DNA of 64,000 nt, taken from NCBI GenBank assembly GCA_934490165.1, contig CAKSTB010000008.1:49438-113437 (forward strand). Direction: 5' to 3'. The translations under genes were made by a program, and so were the position numbers. This document shows positions 59,807-64,000 of this stretch, in pieces. The notes under the pieces were generated by a model. That model made no database searches, was not told the origin of the DNA, and worked only from the letters and a program-made list of their open reading frames with translations. This DNA comes from an uncultured Ruminiclostridium sp. (GTDB lineage Bacteria > Bacillota > Clostridia > Oscillospirales > Ruminococcaceae). Position 1 is the stretch's first letter, and every line of letters starts with the position of its first letter.

Positions 59807-62248
59807 TCATTCGTTATCAGAGCTTTGTCCGGTACTGTCCTGATATTCGCCGATTATCGTTTTATAGAGCTTTTCTGCACGGCTCACGTTTTCATCGGGT
59901 ATATAATATATCGCTCCTCCGAAAGCGCTCATAGACGGTTCGGTCAGTACATATTTCTTATCGGAAAGCACTCCGTCCGTGTAGAAGTCATACATTTTGC
60001 ACAGCTTTTCAAATTCGGTCACCGCTTCGCTGTCTGCAAGACCGTATGGAACAGCGGCCATCTCTGCATTGACGGCATATACCCAATCCGAGCTGTAAGA
60101 AACCTGGTATGGCGAGAGTATTTTTTCAATTCTATATACATTGTAGTCGTTTTCCACTCCTACGCTTGTGTTGTATTCATCGCTACCTGACTCTGTGCCT
60201 GCTTCCGTATTGTCATATTCGTACTTCGCAGTCCGGATAGTACCGATTATTTTTTCCCTGCGCGATGTCGAATTATCCTTGTTTTCCAGTATGGCAAGCG
60301 ATTCCTTGCAGTTCTCTCTGACCTCAACGCTCATTGAGGAATAAGTTGCATCGGCGAGGACAAAGTCGAGCACAGCAGCGAGCTTTCCTGTGTTTCTGCC
60401 CGCTTTCATATCATTTTTCAGTGCCGTAATCAGCTTTTCGTTAAGCTCCGATTTAAGCTTTCTTCCGTACAGCTCACCGTCATCGCGGTGGGAAATAATA
60501 TCCCACTTGTTTCCTGCGCTTCCGAAATACTCAAAAAATGACTGATATCCGTCACTTTCGGACATGGCGCATCTCATATCATACAGCTTTTTCGCATATT
60601 CTGCGCTCTTATCCTTTTGGATATTGACATTAAATGTTCTCGTCACAATGCTTCCGTCTTTGAGGCGATATTTAAAGCTCACAGTAGTATAGTCGGTATA
60701 TTGATCGTAGGGCGTACCGATGTAATGAACGACCCCGTTGCCGCCTGCACGCGCATAACCGTTATTGACTATGAATGAATGATAATCGGTTATCGCTTTG
60801 ATCGATCTTTCATCGTCAAACTCCTGAAATCCGTAGTCGACTATACCGCCGCCGCAAAATTCATTGAAAGCCTTTGACGTTGAAACGCTTACGTTGTCTA
60901 CAAAAAACGCAGACGGTACATAGTGTTCAAGTCCGAAAATGTCATACGACCTCATAACAAAGCACAGCAGTAACGAGCCTGCAACCGCACAGCCGTATCT
61001 CACAAACGACTGCCACAGCTTGCGTATTTTTCTGCCGTGCGTCAATTCTGCCAGAAGATACAGAACAATGCTTATTACAAGGCAGGCTACATATGCCGTT
61101 ATGTTATTTTCATGCAAGCCTGTTGCTCCTGTTATATTTGCAAAAACAGTCACAACAAGACCCAGTGTTATTATATGATACGGCAGTTCAAACACAAACG
61201 GCGAGCCTGTCTTTTCAGCTTTTCTCAGCCTTGTTGCAAGATAAGCAAGACCGAGATAAATTAAGAACAGTACTGCAAGTACCGTTATATTGCGCGCACT
61301 GAACACCGAGAACATATCGCTCTGCCACAACGTTCCCTCCATCTGATATTCAACATACTTATACGAGTTGAAGAAAGAACCGATGAACGAAAAAACAGGA
61401 CCGAGCGGTGCGGCATACATTGCCAGTGAAAAAATCTGTTCATCGCTTGAAACACTGGTCAGTCTGCCCATGATTATGCTTGAAAACGAAACAACAGCCA
61501 TTGACAATACTATCATACCGAGCACAGAATAGATAATGCTGTCAGCCGTTCTTCCGGCACAGGCGTTTATCATCACACAGAAAACGTACATAAGTACCTG
61601 AACAATGACAATTGAGATCAGCAAATAAAGCACCACACCGGCAATATCCTTATACAATATCGTATGTGTCTCATAGTAAAGTGCGCTTATATCCGGAGTG
61701 CAGTCGCCTTTGTTGAACATTTGCAGTATCTTGTCCGAAAGTGTAATTTTGCTTGCAGAGGTTACCACTGCGCTTACCGCACCTGTCAGCAATGTTGGAA
61801 GAATGCATATGACCGAGCCCGAAAGCAGGTCGGCAAAAAATCTTTGGGTAGTACTGAGCGGAAGAGGCAGATACATATCTGCGTCACACTTTTTAAGATT
61901 GTAGCCGAATATGACGTTTGATACCACAAATGACATTATCAGAAGTATCACGACCGACACGACCGCTACTATGACACCGGACATCAAAATCGTATTAACA
62001 GTGCCCAGCATTTCCGGTATATTAGTGCTCAAAGCTTCCGATATATCATTCGGATCGATCGAATCGGCATTTTTATTTATAAAATCGTTAAGAATTCCGG
62101 TGCAAACCGAAACACAGGCGGCGAATGTCGGTAAACCGAGTATACTGAATATCAAAGAAAGAATAAGCAGATTTTTGTTTTTGACAAGCTTGTATCTGAA
62201 ATAGCTGCCGAAGTAGCTCTTTTTACTTATCGAGTTCTGAGCTGTCAT
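59807..62248 (-). CDS. ABC-2 type transporter permease
   Basis: 813 residues. At least ten hydrophobic segments occur in the first about 440 residues (clusters at 30-50, 90-115, 135-165, 200-230, 245-270, 320-440), followed by an extracytoplasmic domain of about 370 residues rich in Tyr and Ser. It pairs with the YtrB-like ATPase, whose gene overlaps its start by 26 bases. The GGAGGGACTC ribosome site lies inside the ATPase gene. Such permeases in GntR-controlled loci often handle cell-wall antibiotics or bacteriocins, but the substrate here is unknown. Confidence 0.82.
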   Translation of the reverse strand: MTAQNSISKKSYFGSYFRYKLVKNKNLLILSLIFSILGLPTFAACVSVCTGILNDFINKNADSIDPNDISEALSTNIPEMLGTVNTILMSGVIVAVVSVVILLIMSFVVSNVIFGYNLKKCDADMYLPLPLSTTQRFFADLLSGSVICILPTLLTGAVSAVVTSASKITLSDKILQMFNKGDCTPDISALYYETHTILYKDIAGVVLYLLISIVIVQVLMYVFCVMINACAGRTADSIIYSVLGMIVLSMAVVSFSSIIMGRLTSVSSDEQIFSLAMYAAPLGPVFSFIGSFFNSYKYVEYQMEGTLWQSDMFSVFSARNITVLAVLFLIYLGLAYLATRLRKAEKTGSPFVFELPYHIITLGLVVTVFANITGATGLHENNITAYVACLVISIVLYLLAELTHGRKIRKLWQSFVRYGCAVAGSLLLCFVMRSYDIFGLEHYVPSAFFVDNVSVSTSKAFNEFCGGGIVDYGFQEFDDERSIKAITDYHSFIVNNGYARAGGNGVVHYIGTPYDQYTDYTTVSFKYRLKDGSIVTRTFNVNIQKDKSAEYAKKLYDMRCAMSESDGYQSFFEYFGSAGNKWDIISHRDDGELYGRKLKSELNEKLITALKNDMKAGRNTGKLAAVLDFVLADATYSSMSVEVRENCKESLAILENKDNSTSRREKIIGTIRTAKYEYDNTEAGTESGSDEYNTSVGVENDYNVYRIEKILSPYQVSYSSDWVYAVNAEMAAVPYGLADSEAVTEFEKLCKMYDFYTDGVLSDKKYVLTEPSMSAFGGAIYYIPDENVSRAEKLYKTIIGEYQDSTGQSSDNE

Positions 62249-63122
62249 AACCGAGTCCCTCCATTTCGTATATGAATATTTCGTTCAGCGTGAGCGGTAT
62301 CACATCGCAGAATTTTGCGCCCTTTTCACGCATTATGCGGCAGACATTCTCAGGCTCGCCCTTAACAATAAAGTTCTGTACACTGCCTATCGTATTTTCC
62401 GACAGAATTTTAAGCTCGGGGAAATCGGCGGCTGTCTTTACGCCGTCAAACGAAACCTGTATCTTATGCAGATTGCCTTTTACGCTGTCAAGCTCACGGT
62501 CAAATACCACCTTTCCTTTATGAACAAGACCCACGCTGTCGCACAGTTCCTCGATTTCGGTCAGGTTATGCGATGAGATCATTACCGTGCTGTTATTCTC
62601 CGCCATAGAGTCAAAAAGCATTTTTCTGACGTTTATTCTCATTGTCGGGTCAAGTCCGTCAAATGCCTCGTCAAGCAGGAGAATATCGGTAGATGCCGCA
62701 AGTCCGCATATTACCGCCGCCTGCCGCTTCATACCTTTTGAAAATGTCGACATACGCTTGTCGCGCGGCAGATCCACCACCGTCATAAGCCTGTCGAACT
62801 TCTCCTTTGAAAATGTCGGATAGAATACCTCGTACATTTTCCTCATATCCTCGGGGGTCATATTAGCATACTGCTCAACATCGTCGCTTACATAGAATAT
62901 CCTCTGTTTTACCGCCACGTTGTCATAGATCTTTTCCCCGTCGACCGTAACGCTTCCGCCGTCCTGCTTGTATATTCCTGCAAGGATACGCAAAAGCGTT
63001 GATTTTCCCGCGCCGTTCGAGCCGAGCAGTCCGTAAGCACTGCCGCTCTTTACGTTGAGCGTCATATCGTCAAGAGCAAGAAAATCGCCGAATTTTTTTG
63101 TTACCTTTTCTGCGTTTATCAT
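62223..63122 (-). CDS. ABC transporter ATP-binding protein, YtrB-like
   Basis: 299 residues. Walker A GLLGSNGAGKST, signature FSKGMKRQAAV (a variant of LSGGQ), Walker B ILLLDEAFDGLDP and switch His in MISSHNLTE. The C-terminal about 85 residues are an added domain. The ATG overlaps the GntR stop codon by 4 bases. Confidence 0.92.
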   Translation of the reverse strand: MINAEKVTKKFGDFLALDDMTLNVKSGSAYGLLGSNGAGKSTLLRILAGIYKQDGGSVTVDGEKIYDNVAVKQRIFYVSDDVEQYANMTPEDMRKMYEVFYPTFSKEKFDRLMTVVDLPRDKRMSTFSKGMKRQAAVICGLAASTDILLLDEAFDGLDPTMRINVRKMLFDSMAENNSTVMISSHNLTEIEELCDSVGLVHKGKVVFDRELDSVKGNLHKIQVSFDGVKTAADFPELKILSENTIGSVQNFIVKGEPENVCRIMREKGAKFCDVIPLTLNEIFIYEMEGLGYDSSELDK

Positions 63123-63493
63123 ATTTCACCCTCCTTATTTGAAACGGCGTTAATTACTTCAGTCATCATCTCTTCGGTAAGCCCTGATTTTTTCGCATCG
63201 ATCACAGCCTGACGAAATTCCTCGGCGGCTCTTTTCAGTACGGCAGATGAATAGTGCGACCTCTCAGCCACATAACTGCCCTTACCCGGGAGCGAATATA
63301 TAAGCCCTCTTTGTTCAAGCTGTCTGTAGGTCTTCTGAACAGTATTCGGATTTATCATAAGCTCCTTGGCAACTTCGCGCACAGCAGGGAGCTTTTCATT
63401 TTCAGCCATTTCTCCGCTTATTATAAGTTCCGCTATTCTCGCTTCAAGCTGCTCGGACAACGGCATTCCGCCCTGTAGTCTTAATGAAAACAT
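63119..63493 (-). CDS. GntR-family regulator, YtrA type
   Basis: 124 residues: a winged helix-turn-helix (LPAVREVAKELMINPNTVQKTYRQLEQRG, given in pieces LPAVREVAKEL and NPNTVQKTYRQLE) with only a short C-terminal helix pair, the YtrA subfamily layout. It heads the ABC operon and is expected to repress it through the dyad at 63514-63540; inducers in this group are often cell-envelope antibiotics. Confidence 0.9.
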   Translation of the reverse strand: MFSLRLQGGMPLSEQLEARIAELIISGEMAENEKLPAVREVAKELMINPNTVQKTYRQLEQRGLIYSLPGKGSYVAERSHYSSAVLKRAAEEFRQAVIDAKKSGLTEEMMTEVINAVSNKEGEI

Positions 63494-63513
63494 TTCACAC
63501 CGCCTTTCGTAAT

Positions 63514-63571
63514 AACTGTACTATTCGAATTAGTACAGTTATATGATAACATGGACTTTGCGATTTGTCAA
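63514..63571 (-). promoter_or_regulatory. GntR/ABC operon promoter and YtrA-type operator
   Basis: Minus strand TTGACA (63571-63566), 17-base spacer, TATCAT (63548-63543). AACTGTACTA-N7-TAGTACAGTT (63514-63540) is a perfect 10+10 dyad at the start site and contains the GTACTA-TAGTAC arrangement of YtrA-type operators. Confidence 0.82.
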
Positions 63572-63683
63572 TAGGGTTGAGAAAGTAATTTAAATGGGGT
63601 GTGGATGGAGATGATGGCTTGCGGAAAATCAAGCAATTTCAGAATTTGCGAAAAACTGTTGTTCTTTTTAAATGCTAGCAAGC

Positions 63684-63865
63684 CCCCGATAGTTCTCTTT
63701 GTAGGATAGCACTTCTCGGGTGCGCTATTCTGTGCGATACGGTTTCTGTTTTCAGCTTTGCGGAAATGTTTGGTGTTTTTACTATGGTAGCAGGCTACCG
63801 ATAGTGCCTTTTTCGGGATAGCACTTCTCGGGTTCGCTATTCTGTTTAATAACGTTGCTGCTATG
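63684..63865 (+). repeat. Dispersed repeat module B, two direct copies
   Basis: A partial copy at 63684-63745 and a full copy at 63793-63865, sharing GATAGCACTTCTCGGG and the GCTATTCTGT stretch with copies at 14154, 14675 and 19229. Both are gene-free. Confidence 0.8.
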
Positions 63866-64000
63866 AACGAGGGGAAGAACCAAAGGGAACAGGACGAGGG
63901 ACTTAGCAGCCCCTATCCCTGTCCCTGAAGTGCTATACTAAAACTGGACACAAGGGGGTAGAAAAACAGAAAGGCAAGGTATATAATAAAAGAAGCTACC
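63866..64000. other. Right edge, possible start of another element
   Basis: After a short dyad (GGGAACAGGACGAGGGAC ... GTCCCTGAAG) the sequence reads CTATACTAAAACTGGACACA, which resembles the end of an IS3-type insertion sequence, followed by AAAGGCAAGG near the window end. Too little remains to decide. Confidence 0.2.

Overview
The window looks like a chromosomal segment of a spore-forming, low-to-moderate GC Clostridia, probably Ruminococcaceae/Oscillospirales. The evidence is canonical sigma-A promoters with 16-19 base spacers, strong GGAGG ribosome sites with occasional TTG/GTG starts, many lipoproteins, a gerA/gerB/gerC germinant-receptor operon, metNIQ, and several accessory repeat families. 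The genus is inferred from gene style only. No rRNA, tRNA or CRISPR array was seen.

Layout. 0-10 kb: a secreted NlpC/P60-like protein; a DXS-like thiamine-diphosphate enzyme behind a MerR-type promoter; a REC/HD-GYP/GGDEF cyclic-di-GMP protein with an Hpt partner; an isolated nadA; and two cyclophilin lipoproteins, one of them degenerate. 10-15.4 kb: the csoR-copA-copZ copper operon, then about 2 kb of gene-free nested repeats. 15.4-22 kb: a FtsX-type ABC exporter with two operator-like repeats, another repeat block, and a polar amino-acid ABC importer. 22-26.4 kb: a tandemly duplicated XRE regulator/zinc-ribbon membrane protein cassette, then a three-gene HipBST-like toxin-antitoxin system with four evenly spaced operators. 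26.4-37 kb: a ferredoxin-like protein, an SGNH hydrolase, an orphan amino-acid binding protein, and a 2087-residue surface protein co-transcribed with a TetR regulator. 37-41.5 kb: metNIQ with a Met-rich leader ORF and a second short ORF before metQ. 41.5-47 kb: a MITE-like insertion, the germinant-receptor operon, and a DUF421/DUF4363 pair. 47-59.7 kb: five paralogous sugar-type binding lipoproteins without any permease, interrupted by a GNAT enzyme, a Ca2+/Na+ antiporter, glycogen synthase and a soluble PocR-MCP receptor. 59.8-63.5 kb: a GntR (YtrA-type)/ABC ATPase/ABC permease operon. The last 0.4 kb carries more copies of the dispersed repeat.

The features that stand out most are the HipBST-like locus with four operators about 41 bases apart, the mosaic duplicated XRE/zinc-ribbon cassette, the apparent translation-coupled attenuator of metNIQ, the giant protein with an internal sorting signal followed by a second signal peptide, the DXS-like enzyme that lacks two substrate-phosphate arginines, and the binding-protein cluster. 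All functional statements come from reading the sequence; no database search was run.
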